Shown piece by piece: positions 50,307 through 62,464 of a DNA stretch of 64,000 nucleotides; the stretch's first letter is position 1, and every line of letters starts with the position of its first letter. Both the position numbers and the translations under genes were made by a program. The stretch is from Elymus sibiricus (lineage: Eukaryota; Streptophyta; Magnoliopsida; Poales; Poaceae). The notes under the pieces were generated by a model. The model was not told the origin of the DNA. It made no database searches and saw only the letters and a program-made list of their open reading frames with translations. The stretch is taken from positions 419,883,162 to 419,947,161 of the forward strand of contig CM077675.1 in the NCBI GenBank assembly GCA_039707655.1, written 5' to 3'.

Positions 50307-52664
50307 TATCATTTATAATAAGGATTACAAAGCAGCTAAACCAAGGATCACAGAGAAGAGAACAATGGAACACCAGGTAGGGTGAGGCTGCATCTACAAT
50401 GAAGATGTTGCCAGTTACATATGATGATGCTTCATGGATGAGAAAACGAACTAGCGATGTCAGTGCCGGATCAGTAGTGCCATATGTCTTAAGCGGCACA
50501 ATCTTTGAAGTGACGGTGTTCCACCATCGCTTTTGCAGTAGAGCAGCAGTTATCTCCGACTGGAAGATTCCGGGCGCAATTGAGTTTACTCTAATTCCAT
50601 ACGCTCCTAACTCCAAGGCCATCACCTGCATCAACGTACATAGCTTGTTATGAACACAGCACTGAAACAAACGGTTGGCGAGGAATAGTGGTGGTACCTT
50701 GGTGACAGCATGCACGGCCGACTTGGAAGATGCGTATCCGGTGTTGCCATGCCCATCACCACGGTTAAGACCGGCAACGGACGAAATGTTGATGACTGAA
50801 CCCTTTGTCTTGGCATCACGCATGTGCCTACATACATGCTTGGCGACGAGCCACAATCCGGTAAGGTTTGTCTTGTGGAGTTTGTCCCAGTCATCCTTGG
50901 GCCAATCCAGTGACGAATGTACACCTCCTGAAATATGAAGGACATTACTGTTACATGCCATTGAAGCTGCCAAATCTATTAGCTATATGCTACCGTACTA
51001 TTAAGGATAGTTGGTACGTAGTCGTTTTTCAGACAGTCATTAATATGAGCACAATTTAAACACTGAACGCCAAATCAATTTAGAAATTAAGCCATTAATG
51101 CCATTGAGCCGCCAAGTGTATTATACTATTCGGTAACATGATAGTCTTTTCAAACTGTGAGTCGATACACTCATTTACAATATAAACGTAAGAAATACAG
51201 ATAATATGTCCAATCCCAATTTTCTCGGTTAAAAGCATATTACCAAAAATACACCTTGGGACATGGGTGCACATGTACCCAAATAGCCGAAAAATAGTAA
51301 AAAAAATTGTGAAACTTTCTCTGAACAAGCATTGTCAAGTGTATTCTGGAGGAATAATTCTCACGTCACGTGTAAAGTTCTCGACAGAAATGATCTCGTT
51401 TCTGGACAAATAAATACAAACCAATACTATTTTTTTGCGAGAATAATATATTAAGCTTACTATTCACACAGTTTGTTACTTGCAATTTTGTTTTTTTGCC
51501 AATAATACCACATAAGTCATTTAGTCCTGAAACTTTACATGTAAGTACTACCTCTGTAAACTAATATAAGTTGTTTTAGAGTACTATTTTAGTACTCTAA
51601 AACGTCTTATATTAGTATACGGAAGGAGTAATACACTAGACAATGTTTGTTCCCAAAAAGTTTCACATTTTTTCTAATCGGATGCGCCTAGACCTAGGTT
51701 CCAAAAATCCGCATCGGCATATTACAGCCTATAATGCGGTGCTAATTACCATGCATAACTGATTTGATATCGTATATGCTATCCTATATACCTAAGATAT
51801 CTTAACATGCAAGCATGACACATCACCAGACAATTATAGATGGGATAAGGTCCACCTCAAGATGCAACCATGCATGAGAAAAGACCCATCACCACATGCA
51901 ACTATGCATGGCAGCATATTTTTCATTCTTTTATTCTATTCATATTCAATAAATATGTTACAACTATACATAATCAAATACAACAAGTTGTAAGTATTTT
52001 TTATTTTGTTTCACATGTTTTTAATCAAAACATATTGCAACTAATTCCCACGGCAACGGCCGGGGTATCATCTAGTTATTTCAACATGCATGATCCACTT
52101 ATACTCAATAGCTTCTACTTCCTCCGTCCTAAAATGTAAGATTATTTTGAACACTATGACGGGGAAATATAAATGATGTGTACCCAAGCTAAATCAGTTT
52201 TTCTGACCAATCATATATTACATCTGAGCTTTACTTGAAAGTATTTGCAGTAGGAGATAAAATAAGACCCGTGAAATAAGGGCAAATCAATAGGCAAATC
52301 GCACCCCGTATAGCAAACGGGTTACCTCGGAGGCCAGCGTTGTTAATCAAGACGTCGAATCGTCGATGCGGCCGAAGGCGTCCCAGGCCCTCTGCACCGC
52401 CGCCTCGACGCCAGGCTCTCCTGCGGCGACGTCGAGCTCGACGGCCACCGCCAATGGTTGGCTGGAAACCGCAGCTGCGGAAGCGTTGATCTCATTGCAG
52501 AGGGATTGGAGACGGTCGACGCGGCGCGCGACCGCGACGACCCGGCAGCCGGCGCGCGCCAGGTCGAAGCAGAAATCTCGGCCAAGGCCGGAGGAGGCGC
52601 CCGTCACCAGCACAACCTGCCCCTCCAGCCTGCTCCACGGCGCTCCCCCAGCGGACGACACCAT
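50275..52664 (-). pseudogene. Short-chain dehydrogenase/reductase (FabG-like), two frameshifts
   Basis: Start ATG at 52664. Exons: 52664-52326, 50927-50698, and 50625 to the 3' end; introns GTAACC...CAG (1398 bp) and GTACCA...CAG (72 bp). The Rossmann motif is TGASSGLG (21-28), then NNAG, Ser in NISSVAG and the catalytic YASSK. These place it with NAD(P)H-dependent classical SDRs related to 3-oxoacyl-ACP reductase. The substrate is not predictable. Eight extra bases (GATTCGAC, plus 52348-52355 region) after GRID put NNAG out of frame. Near the C-terminus, after GNIFIVDA, a second shift moves the expected [10 protein letters not shown] ending (stop near 50352) into another frame. The open frame instead reads into the MITE and stops at 50275. 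All catalytic motifs are otherwise present, so inactivation looks recent. Confidence 0.8.
51548..51628. mobile_element. Stowaway MITE in SDR intron 1
   Basis: CTACCTCTGTAAACTAATATAAG ends pair with CTTATATTAGTATACGGAAGGAG; TA on both sides. Confidence 0.88.
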
Positions 52665-52820
52665 CGCTGGAAACTGGTGTTGGGTTGGTAGTGGTACGAC
52701 GCTGTGGACTACGCTATTTGCTGGCTATTAATAGGATGGGCAAGCATGATTTCTGACAGCATTAGGTGATAATCGATACTTAATTATGATTGTGGTGGTG
52801 CATTGCTGCAGTCGTTTATA

Positions 52821-52897
52821 CTCCCTCCGTTCCATAATATAGGACGTTTTTTTGACACTAATATAGTGTTAAAAAACGTCTTACATTACGGGAGGAG
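52821..52897. mobile_element. Stowaway MITE (77 bp) upstream of SDR
   Basis: CTCCCTCCGTTCCATAATATAGG start and TTACATTACGGGAGGAG end, TA flanks, inner arms GACACTAATATAGTGT. Confidence 0.88.
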
Positions 52898-53141
52898 TAG
52901 TTTTGAGGGAGGTACATGCTACTGGTTAGTTGTCCAGGAGTGTTAAGCCGAATCTTGGCTTGAGGATGCCATTTGGGACTTGCATTTACTTATCACACCT
53001 ATCACGTGCTGAGAGTGGTTTTCCAGCCATGCATATTTCTAAGCATTTCTCATCACATGCTGGATGATAGCAAAACTGCAAAAGTAGTATGGCTCTTTAC
53101 TATAAAACATAACTTTATGATGGGAGAGATCTGGTACGTAC

Positions 53142-53180
53142 TCCCTCCGTTCCTAAATATAAGTCTTTTCCGTATGGGAG
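53142..53180. mobile_element. Truncated Stowaway terminus
   Basis: CTCCCTCCGTTCCTAAATATAAGTC after TA, followed by a short remnant of the other end (CCGTATGGGAGTA). Confidence 0.7.
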
Positions 53181-53379
53181 TAGATTGCATGTAAAATGTG
53201 GTACGTTTCTTTGGTGATTGCAATCTTCTTCCTAATAATTTGTCTTACGACCGTCATTAGACACCCCCTATCCGAAAAAAGACCCCTTAACCGGCAAACG
53301 TTCGGCATTTGCGAATGATTTGTATCACAGCGCTAGTTTAGCTTTGCTTGTCATTGCATATTCATGCATGCATTTATTT

Positions 53380-55533
53380 TTTTCAAATGAATTTGAAATG
53401 AGGAATGATCAAGCCTCATGGAGAATTTTTGTCAAAGAGCAATATAAAAATTGCCTCAAAGAAGTCCAAGAAAATGTCCCTGTGATTCTAAGAGAATATT
53501 TGCATGAGGTAAAATGCAAACCAATATTTTTGGAATCACAAAAACATTTTACTTTGGGCATTTGAGTTAATCCTATAAATAATTGCATTGGATTTATAAT
53601 TGTTATATATCAAATATAAGTCCAATAAATCTGAAACTTCTTATGTGGCACTGGTAAAATCCACTAAGCTCACATGATAATTTTCAGGTTTTGCAAAAAA
53701 TGGTTTAGAATTTTATCTGAGCCAAAACAAACTGCAGAAATATAAAACAGAAACAATTACAAGAAAATGCAATGAGAGGAAGATCTTACCTGGCCCAGCT
53801 GGCGGCCCAGCCCACCTGAGCCCCTGTCGTCTTCCTCCTAGCGCCAGGAGGATAGGGCGTGTGCCCGGTGCGCGCGACCACGCGCCGCGCAACCTCCTGC
53901 TTCAACCGCTCCGTGGCAAGGGCGATAAGGACGCCGAGACCCCCTCCCGTGCACGCCTCCTCTCGCTCTCGCTCCCTCCCTCTCCTCTGCTCTCTCTCTC
54001 ACCCGCACCCGAGAGCACGCCGACGTGCACCACCGCAGCCACCGGCCACTGCTGAGCCAGCCACCTTGCCCATTAGCCCCGCAACCGAGCGCAGTTTCTC
54101 CAAGCCAGAGGAATCGAGGTCGAGCGCCCAGGATCGACGCCATCGTCCCCTTCTTCAACCTCCAGCCCGAGAGATCGCCGGTGACCCCACGCTCACCTCG
54201 CCGCTTCCCCGAGCCCGCTGACCATCTCCCTGTCACCGCGGTGAGCTGCTGAACCGTTCCCCCCTCTTCCCCGGTTGCTTCGTGGCCCTAGCTAGCTTCC
54301 CCGCCGTGGCCGAGCTCCGGTCGCCCTGGCATGTCGCTGCCGAGGCCTAAGCTCGAGGAGCTCTCGTCCGAGCATGCGGTTGGACTCCTGGAGTTCCCAG
54401 GAGCCAAACGCCCCTAATATCTTGTCGTGCCCCGCTCTGTAGCATCGGCCCCGTCCTCACCGAACCCCAGCCGCCGTGGGTGAGCTCGCCGCCGTCGCTA
54501 CAAGCCACCCCAGCCCCTCCGGTTAGTCGCAATCGACGTGGACGAGCCCCAGGACACCTCCCGTAGTCGCCGCCGTCCTTTTGGTCCCCGGAGTGGCGTT
54601 TTTGACGCCCTCCGCCATGCCTGCCATCGCCGGCGGCTTAACTCTGGCCTGACCGCCGTTATGGCTAACCTAATGACCCCTTGGGTCACTGACTTGTGAG
54701 CCCAGACCCTGACTAACTACTGGATTAGTTAAGCCTAATGACTAGTTAGCACAGAGCCACTGACATGCGGGTCCCAGTGTCAGTTTTGACCTGGAACGGT
54801 CACGTTGACCTGCTGACACTAGGCTGACGTCATGATGACATAGTAAATGTTTCTGGAATTTAAATAAATCTTAATTGATATATCTATTTCAGAAAATATT
54901 TAAAACTTCTAAAAATCATAGAAAATAATCTATAACTCGGACGAAAAATAATTTTTATATAAAAAATGATTAAAAAAATCCAACGAATCCGTTTATGCCA
55001 CGTTCATGCATGTTTGGACAAGTTATCATCACCAAATAGGACAAATGATGATTAGGGCAAAATTGATAAATAGTTTGGAGTTGGAATTTGATGTCCATTT
55101 GAATTCCACTTCAATTAATATGAGTAAATATTGTACTGGGTGAATTCAGTACCTTAACATGCCATATCATACATCATGTTTGTTGCATCACATTGAATGT
55201 GTTCTTTCTTCTTGTTGTCGGTGTTATCCCTTCTCGATAGACGATGGTTCCGACGTTGTGATTGTTGACACTGATGAAGAGAAGTACTATCTTCAGAACT
55301 GTCAGGCAAGCAAACCCCCTTTGAGCATTCCGATACATACCCACTCTCTCGGTCCTGCTCTCTTTTACTACATTCGGACAACAACGATTCAACTGTTACA
55401 TGTTTTGGTAGTTGAACTCATTCCTCTGCATGAACTGTCTTTGTCACAGTAAATAGTTGAAACCACTTAGCATGAGTAGCAACTGCTTGAGCCTTGATGT
55501 GCTTACTCATCCATGCTTGCTTACGGTGCCTGC
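53380..55533. repeat. High-copy Triticeae repeat, left part, probably LTR-type, split by the 55534-62459 element
   Basis: An A/T-rich start, a GC-rich middle (53820-54700) with many uninformative ORFs, then AT-rich sequence. It continues at 62465 after the inserted element. The text around 55196-55533 and 62465-62640 is familiar to me as abundant wheat repeat sequence; I cannot name the family. Confidence 0.45.
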
Positions 55534-57117
55534 TGCTACTTCTTGAGTTTGCTTTGGTTTTCCCTTGAAGAGGAAAGGGTGATGCAGCAAAGTAGATAAG
55601 TATTTCCCTCAGTTGTTGAGAACCAAGGTATCAATCCAGTAGGAGATACAAGCAAGTCCCCAATCTTCGCACCTACACAAACAATCAAACTCTTGCACCC
55701 AACGCAAAAAGGGGTTGTCAATCCCTTCACTGTTATTTGCAAGGATGAGATCTGATAGAGATACATATAAAAGATTGCTAAATCGGAAAGTAAAACAAAA
55801 GTAAAAAGAATGCAGCGAGATATTTTTGGTATTTTTGGTTTATAGATCTGAAAATATAATATGAAAAATAGACCCGGGGGCCATAGGTTTTACTAGAGGC
55901 TTCTCTCATGTAGGAAAATAATACGGTGGGTGAACAAATTACTGTCGAGCAATTGATAGAAAAGCGCATAGTTATGACGATATCCAAGGCAATGATTATG
56001 CATATAGGCATCACGTCCGTATCAAGTAGATCGAAACGATTCTGCATCTACTACTATTATTCCACACATCGACCGACTCCTGCCTGCATCTAGAGTATTA
56101 AGTTCATGAAGAACAGAGTAACGCATTAGGTAAGATGACATGATGTAGAGGGATAAACTCAAGCAATATGATGAAAACCCCATCTTTTTATCCTCGATGG
56201 CAACAATACAAATACGTGCCTCGCTACCCCTACTTTGTCACTGGGTGAGGACACCGCAAGATTGAACCCAAAACTAAGCACTTCTCCCATTGCAAGAATT
56301 ACCAATCTAGTTGGCCAAACCAAACCAATAACTCGAAGAGACTAGCAAAGATATGAAATCATGCATATAAGAATTCAGAGAAGATTCAAATAATATTCAT
56401 AAATAAGCTGATCATAAACCCACAATTCATCGGATCTTGACAAACACACCGCAAAAGAGTATTACATCGGATAGATCTCCATGAAGATCATGAAGAACAT
56501 GGTATTGAAGAACAAAGAGAGAGAAGAAGCCATCTAGCTACTAGCTATGGACCCGAAGGTCTGTGGTAAACTACTCACGCATCATCGGAGGGGCAATGGA
56601 GTTGATGTAGATGCCCTCCGTGATCGAATCCCCCTCCGGCAGATTACCGGAAAAGGCTCCAAGATTGGATCTCACGGGAACAGAGGCTTCCGGCGGCGGA
56701 AAAGTATTTTCGTGGCTCTTTTTGGTATCCAGGGAATATTTGGGAATTTATAGGCCGAAGAATAGGGTTAGGAGGGCTGCCGTGGGGCCACAAGCCAGGG
56801 GGCGCCCCCCCTAGGGCGCGCCCTGGTGGCTTGTGACTCCACGGCAGGTCTCCTGCCTTCATCTCCAAGTCTGCTGGGTTTCTTCTGGTCCAAGAAAAAT
56901 CATTCCGAAGATTTTATTCCATTTGGACTCCGTTTAATATTCCTTATCTGCAATACTCAAAAACAAGGAAAAAACAGAAACTGGCACTAGGCTCTAGATT
57001 AATAGGTTAGTCCCAAAAATAATATAAAATATCATATTAATGCATATAAAACATCCAAAACAGATAATATAATAGCATGGAACAATAAAAAATTATAGAT
57101 ACGTTGGAGACGTATCA
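55534..57117 (-). repeat. 3' LTR of the LARD-like element
   Basis: 1584 bp. The stretch near 56796-56825 (GGGGGCGCCCCCCC) is a strong palindrome in both LTRs. Confidence 0.93.
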
Positions 57118-60051
57118 AGCATCCCCAAGCTTAATTCCTGCTCGTCCTCGAGTAGGTAAATGATAAAAACAGAATTTTTGATATGGAATGCTACCTAACA
57201 TATTTATCCATGTAATATTCTTTATTGTGGCATGAATATTCAGATCCGTAAGATTCAAAACAAAAGTCTAATATTGACATAAAAACAGTAATACTTCAAG
57301 CATACTAACAAGGCAATTGCGTCCTTTCGAAATAACATGGCCTTAGAAAGTTATCCGTACATAATCATATGGTCTGGCTATGCTCCATCTTCCCCACACA
57401 AAGTATCTAAATCATGTACAACCCCGATGACAAGTCAAGCAATTGTTTCACACCTTTTATGTTCTCAAACCTTTTCAACTCTCACGCAATACATGAGCGT
57501 GAGCCATGGATATAGCACTATAGGTGGAATAGAATATGGTGGAGGTTGTGAGGAAAAAAAGGAGAAGATAGTTTCACATCAACTAGGCGTATCAACGGGC
57601 TATGGAGATGCCCATCAATAGATATTAATGTGAGTGAGTAGGGATTGCCATGCAACGAATGCACTAGAGCTATAAGTGTATGAAAGCTCAAAAATAAAAC
57701 CAAGTGGTTGTGCATAAGATGAAAAATTCCACTAGTTATATGAAAGTGACAAAATAGGAGACTCTCTATCGTGAAGATCACGGTGCTACTTTGAAGCACA
57801 AGTGTGGAAAAAGATAGTAGCATTGTCCCTTCTCTCTTTCTCTCATTTTTTTTGGTGGGCATCTTTGGCCTCTTTTTTTTTATTTGGGCTTCGCTGGCCT
57901 CTTTTATTATTTGTAAAGTCCGGAGACTCATCCCAACTTGTGAGGGAATCATAGCTTCCATCATGCTTTTCTCTCACGGGACAATGCTCTAATAATGAAA
58001 ATCATCACACTTTTATTTACTTACAACTCAAGAATTACAACTCGATACCTAGAACAAAATATGACTCTATATGCAATATGAAAGTGATGGTGCGTGTCAT
58101 GAAAAACGGAACGGTGGAAGTTGCATGGCAATATATCTCGGAATGGCTATGGAAATGCCATAATAGGTAGGTATGGTGGCTGTTTTGAGGAAAGTATATG
58201 GTGGCTGTTTTGAGGAAGGTGGGTTTAATGCACCGGCAAAAGTTGCGCGGTACTAGAGAGGCTAGCAAAGGTGGAAGGGTGAGAGTGCGTATAATCCATG
58301 GACTCAACATTAGTCATAAAGAACTCACATACTTATTGCAAAAGTCTATTAGGTATAGAAGCAAAGTATTAGACGCATGCTCCTAGGGGAGAGGTTGGTA
58401 GGAGTTAACCATCGCGCGCTCCCGACCCTCACACAAAGGTTGACAATCATTAAACAAATCATGCTCCGACTTCGTTACATAAAGGTTCACCATACGTGCA
58501 TGCTACGGGAATCACAAACTTTAACACAAGTATTTATTCCAATTCAAAATTACTCACTAGCATGATTCTCATATTACCATCTTGATATCTCAAAACTATA
58601 TGCAAGGAATCAAACTTCTCATAGTATTCAATGCACTTAATATGAAAGTTTTTGTTATATCCCTCTTGGATGCCCATTATATTAGGACTAAATTCATAAC
58701 CTAAACCAATTACCATGATGTTTAAAGACTCTCAAAATAATATAAGTGAGGTACGAGAGTTCAATAATTTCTATAAAATAAAACACCACCGTGCTCTAAA
58801 AAGATATAAGTGAAGTACTAGAGCAACATTGCCTAGCTCAAAAGATATAAGTGAAGCACATAGATTATTCTAATAAATTCACGATTAATGCGTGTCCCCC
58901 TCAAAATATGTGTGCAGCAAGGATGATTGTGGAAAACTAAAAAGCAAATACTCATATCATACAAGACGCTCCAAGCAAAACACATATCATGTGGTGAATA
59001 AAAATATAGCCTCAAGTAAATTTACCGATGGATTGAAGACGAAAGAGGGGATGCCTTCCGGGGAATCCCCAAGCTTAGGCTCTTTGGTATCCTTGAATAT
59101 GGCTTGGGGTGCCTTGGGCATCCCCAATCTTAGGCTCTTGCCACTTCTTATTCCATAGTCCATCAAATCTTTACACAAAACTTGAAAACTTCACAACACA
59201 AAACTCAGCAGAAAACTCGTGAGATCCGTTAGTATAAGAAAAATAAATCACCACTTTAGGTACTTTTGTGAACTCATTCTTTATTTATATTGGTGTAATA
59301 TCTACTGTATTAAAACTTCTCCATGGTTCATACCCCCCGATACAACCCATGGATACATCAAAATAAGCAAACAACACAAAGAAAACAGAATCTGTCTAAA
59401 ACAGAACAGTCTGTAGCAATCTATAGACTTCAAATACTTTTTTAATTCAAAAAATTCTGAAAAATTAGGACAATCAGGGAAATTTGTATATCAATCTTTT
59501 GTAAAAATATCAGATCAAAAGCACGTTACAGTGAATTTACAAAATTCCTGGAATGAGAGCAAAAGTTTCTGTTTTTCAGCAAAATCAAATCACAAACACC
59601 GTAGACCATCCCAAAGGTCTTACTTGGCTCAAACACTAATTAAAACAAGAAAACACAATTACTACAGTGGTAATAATGTGTAAAGCACTAAAAAATAGAA
59701 GCAAAAACAAAAGCATAAAATAAAATTGGGTTGCCTCCCAACAAGCGCTATTGTTTAACGCCCCTAGCTAGGCATAACGATTTCAATGATGCTCACATAA
59801 AAAGTAGTAATTGAGATATGCAAAAGAGCATCATGAATAGCATGAAAAACAAATTTAAGTCTAACCCACTTCCTATGCATAGGGATTTTGTGAGCAAACA
59901 ATTTATGGGAACAAGAATCAACTAGCATAGGAAGGCAAAACAAGCATAACTTCAAAACTTTAAACACATAGAGAGGAAACTTGATATTATTGCAATTCCT
60001 ACAAGCATATGTTCCTCCCTCATAATAAATTTCAGTAGCATCATGAAGGAA
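57118..60051 (-). other. Non-coding interior of the LARD-like element
   Basis: AT-rich sequence with only short ORFs and several ATATAAGTGAAG direct repeats near 58740-58860. No protease, integrase, reverse transcriptase or RNase H motif on either strand. Confidence 0.75.
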
Positions 60052-60612
60052 TTAAACAATATAACTATCATATAAAATTTTCTCTTCATGATCCACATGC
60101 ATGCAAAGTTGACACTCTTCCAAAATAGTGGGATTATCATTAACTAAAGTCATGACCTCTCCAAACCCACTTTTATCAAAAATTTCATAAGATTGAACAC
60201 TCTCCAAAACAGTGGGATCAATAATGCCTAAATTTGACACTCTTCCAAACCCACTTTCAATATCATATTCATCATGAGTATTAAATAAATTATCAATATC
60301 ATAAGAAGCATTATCACCCCAATCATGATCATTGCAATAAGTAGTGGTCATGGCAAACTCATCAAATATAGCATCCCCAAGCTTGTGGGTTTGCATATCA
60401 TTAGCACAATTGATATTAATAGAATTTATAACAATATCATTGCAATCATGCTTTTCATTCAAGGAAACATCGTGAATCACTTCATCACAATTTTCACATT
60501 CACGAATCTCAAGCAAAACTTTATAGAGATAATCAAGTACACTCAACTCACTAGCAATTGGCTCATCACAATTGGATCTCTTGAAAAGATTAGCAAGTGG
60601 ATGAGGATCCAT
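60052..60612 (-). CDS. 187-codon ORF of the LARD-like element, unknown function
   Basis: Begins MDPHPLANLFKRSNCDEP about 230 bp after the primer site, the place where gag would start. It is acidic and Asn/Asp/Cys-rich (ECENCDEVIHDV, CNDHDWGDNASYDIDN) and has a duplicated motif (SGFGRVSNLGIIDPTVLE and SGFGEVMTLVNDNPTILE). There is no zinc knuckle or recognisable Gag fold. I believe related ORFs recur in wheat elements of this LTR type, but I cannot assign a role. The frame is open to the stop. It could be a remnant Gag or a captured fragment. Confidence 0.5.
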   Translation of the reverse strand: MDPHPLANLFKRSNCDEPIASELSVLDYLYKVLLEIRECENCDEVIHDVSLNEKHDCNDIVINSININCANDMQTHKLGDAIFDEFAMTTTYCNDHDWGDNASYDIDNLFNTHDEYDIESGFGRVSNLGIIDPTVLESVQSYEIFDKSGFGEVMTLVNDNPTILEECQLCMHVDHEEKILYDSYIV

Positions 60613-60872
60613 ATCAATAGATTTTTAGCAAGCAAATATGCAAGCAAATAGAAGGCACATGGTAACTCAAGTAGACAAAAAGAGATCCGGCGAGAAAAAG
60701 GCGAATAAAATGGCAAATCTTTTTTTTTTTTTTTCTGAAAATCATTTTAGAAGTGAGGGAGAGGAAAACGAGAGGAAAATAGCAAATAAAGTAAATGCAA
60801 GAGATGAGTTTGTGATGGGTACTTGGTAGGCTTGATGTAGATCTCCCCGGCAACGGCGCCAGAAATCCTTCT

Positions 60873-62459
60873 TGCTACTTCTTGAGCTTGCGTTAGTTTT
60901 CCCTTGAAGAGGAAAGGGTGATGCAGCAAAGTAGATAAGTATTTTCCTCAGTTGTTGAGAACCAAGGTATCAATCCAGTAGGAGATACAAGCAAGTCCCC
61001 AATCTTCGCACCTACACAAACAATCAAACTCTTGCACCCAACGCTAAAAGGGGTTGTCAATCCCTTCACGGTTATTTGCAAGGATGAGATCTGATAGAGA
61101 TAGATATAAAAGATTGCTAAAACGGAAAGTAAAACAAAAGTAAAAAAGAATGCAGCGAGATATTTTTGGTATTTTTGGTTTATAGATCTGAAAATATAAT
61201 ATGGAAAATAGACCCGGGGGCCATAGGTTTCACTAGAGGCTTCTCTCATGTAGGAAAATAATACGGTGGGTGAACAAATTACTGTCGAGCAATTGATAGA
61301 AAAGCGCATAGTTATGACGATATCCAAGGCAATGATTATGTATATAGGCATCACGTTCGTATCAAGTAGACCAAAACGATTCTGCATCTACTACTATTAC
61401 TCCACACATCGACCGACTCCTGCCTGCATCTAGAGTATTAAGTTCATGAAGAACAGAGTAACGCATTAGGTAAGATGACATGATGTAGAGGGATAAACTC
61501 AAGCAATATGATGAAACCCCCATCTTTTTATCCTCGATGGCAACAATACAAATACGTGCCTCGCTACCCCTACTTTGTCACTGGGTGAGGACACCACAAG
61601 ATTGAACCCAAAACTAAGCACTTCTCCCATTGCAAGAATTACCAATCTTGTTGGCCAAACCAAACCAATAACTCGAAGAGACTTGCAAAGATATGAAATC
61701 ATGCATATAAGAATTCAGAGAAGATTCAAATAATATTCATAGATAAGCTGATCATAAACCCACAATTCATCGGATCTCGACAAACACACCGCAAAAGAGT
61801 ATTACATCGGATAGATCTCCATGAAGATCATGAAGAACATGGTATTGAAGAACAAAGAGAGAGAAGAAGCCATCTAGCTACTAGCTATGGACCCGAAGGT
61901 CTGTGGTAAACTACTCACGCATCATCGGAGGGGCAATGGAGTTGATGTAGATGCCCTCCGTGATCGAATCCCCCTCCGGCAGATTACCGGAAAAGGCTCC
62001 AAGATTGGATCTCACGGGAACAGAGGCTTCCGGCGACGGAAAAGTATTTTCGTGGCTCTTTTTGGTATCCAGCGAATATTAGGGAATTTATAGGCCGAAT
62101 AATAGGGTTAGGAGGGCTGCCATGGGGCCACAAGCCAGGGGGGCGCCCCCCCCTATGGCGCGCCCTGGTGGCTTGTGACTCCACGGCAGGTCTCCTGCTT
62201 TCATCTCCAAGTCTGTTGGGTTTCTTCTGGTCCAAGGAAAATCATTCCGAAGATTTTATTCCGTTTGGACTCCGTTTAATATTCCTTATCTGCAATACTC
62301 AAAAACAAGGAAAAAACAAAAACTGGCACTAGGCTCTAGATTAATAGGTTAGTCCCAAAAATAATATAAAATAGCATATTAATGCATATAAAACATCCAA
62401 AACATATAAGATAATAGCATGGAACAATTAAAAATTATAGATACGTTGGAGACGTATCA
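60873..62459 (-). repeat. 5' LTR of the LARD-like element
   Basis: 1587 bp, 11 bp from the tRNA-Asp primer site. Confidence 0.93.
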
Positions 62460-62464
62460 CCTGC

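Larger units (their letters stand above)
52729..53260 (+). repeat. Block paralogous to STAR1-like intron segment 17022-18280
   Basis: Starts 65 bp upstream of the SDR start codon and keeps the same word order as the intron block. It has Stowaway MITEs at 52821-52897 and 53142-53180 and lacks the LINE-like insert. Confidence 0.75.
55534..62459 (-). mobile_element. Non-autonomous (LARD-like) LTR retrotransposon (6926 bp)
   Basis: LTRs 60873-62459 (5', minus strand) and 55534-57117 (3'), each TGATACGTCTCC...AAGTAGCA. Target duplication CCTGC at 55529-55533 and 62460-62464. The primer site TGGCGCCGTTGCCGGGGA (tRNA-Asp) is on the minus strand at 60861-60844. The polypurine tract AAGCTTGGGGATGCT abuts the 3' LTR. 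The 3.75 kb interior has no gag or pol. My hand count gives about 36 substitutions between the LTRs (about 2.3 percent), roughly 0.9 million years at 1.3e-8. Confidence 0.92.

Noticed and set aside
53820..54560. Overlapping GC-rich ORFs of 60-130 aa on both strands
   Set aside because: Pro/Arg/Ser-rich, open in four frames because of GC content, and inside a high-copy repeat; no domain or splice support.
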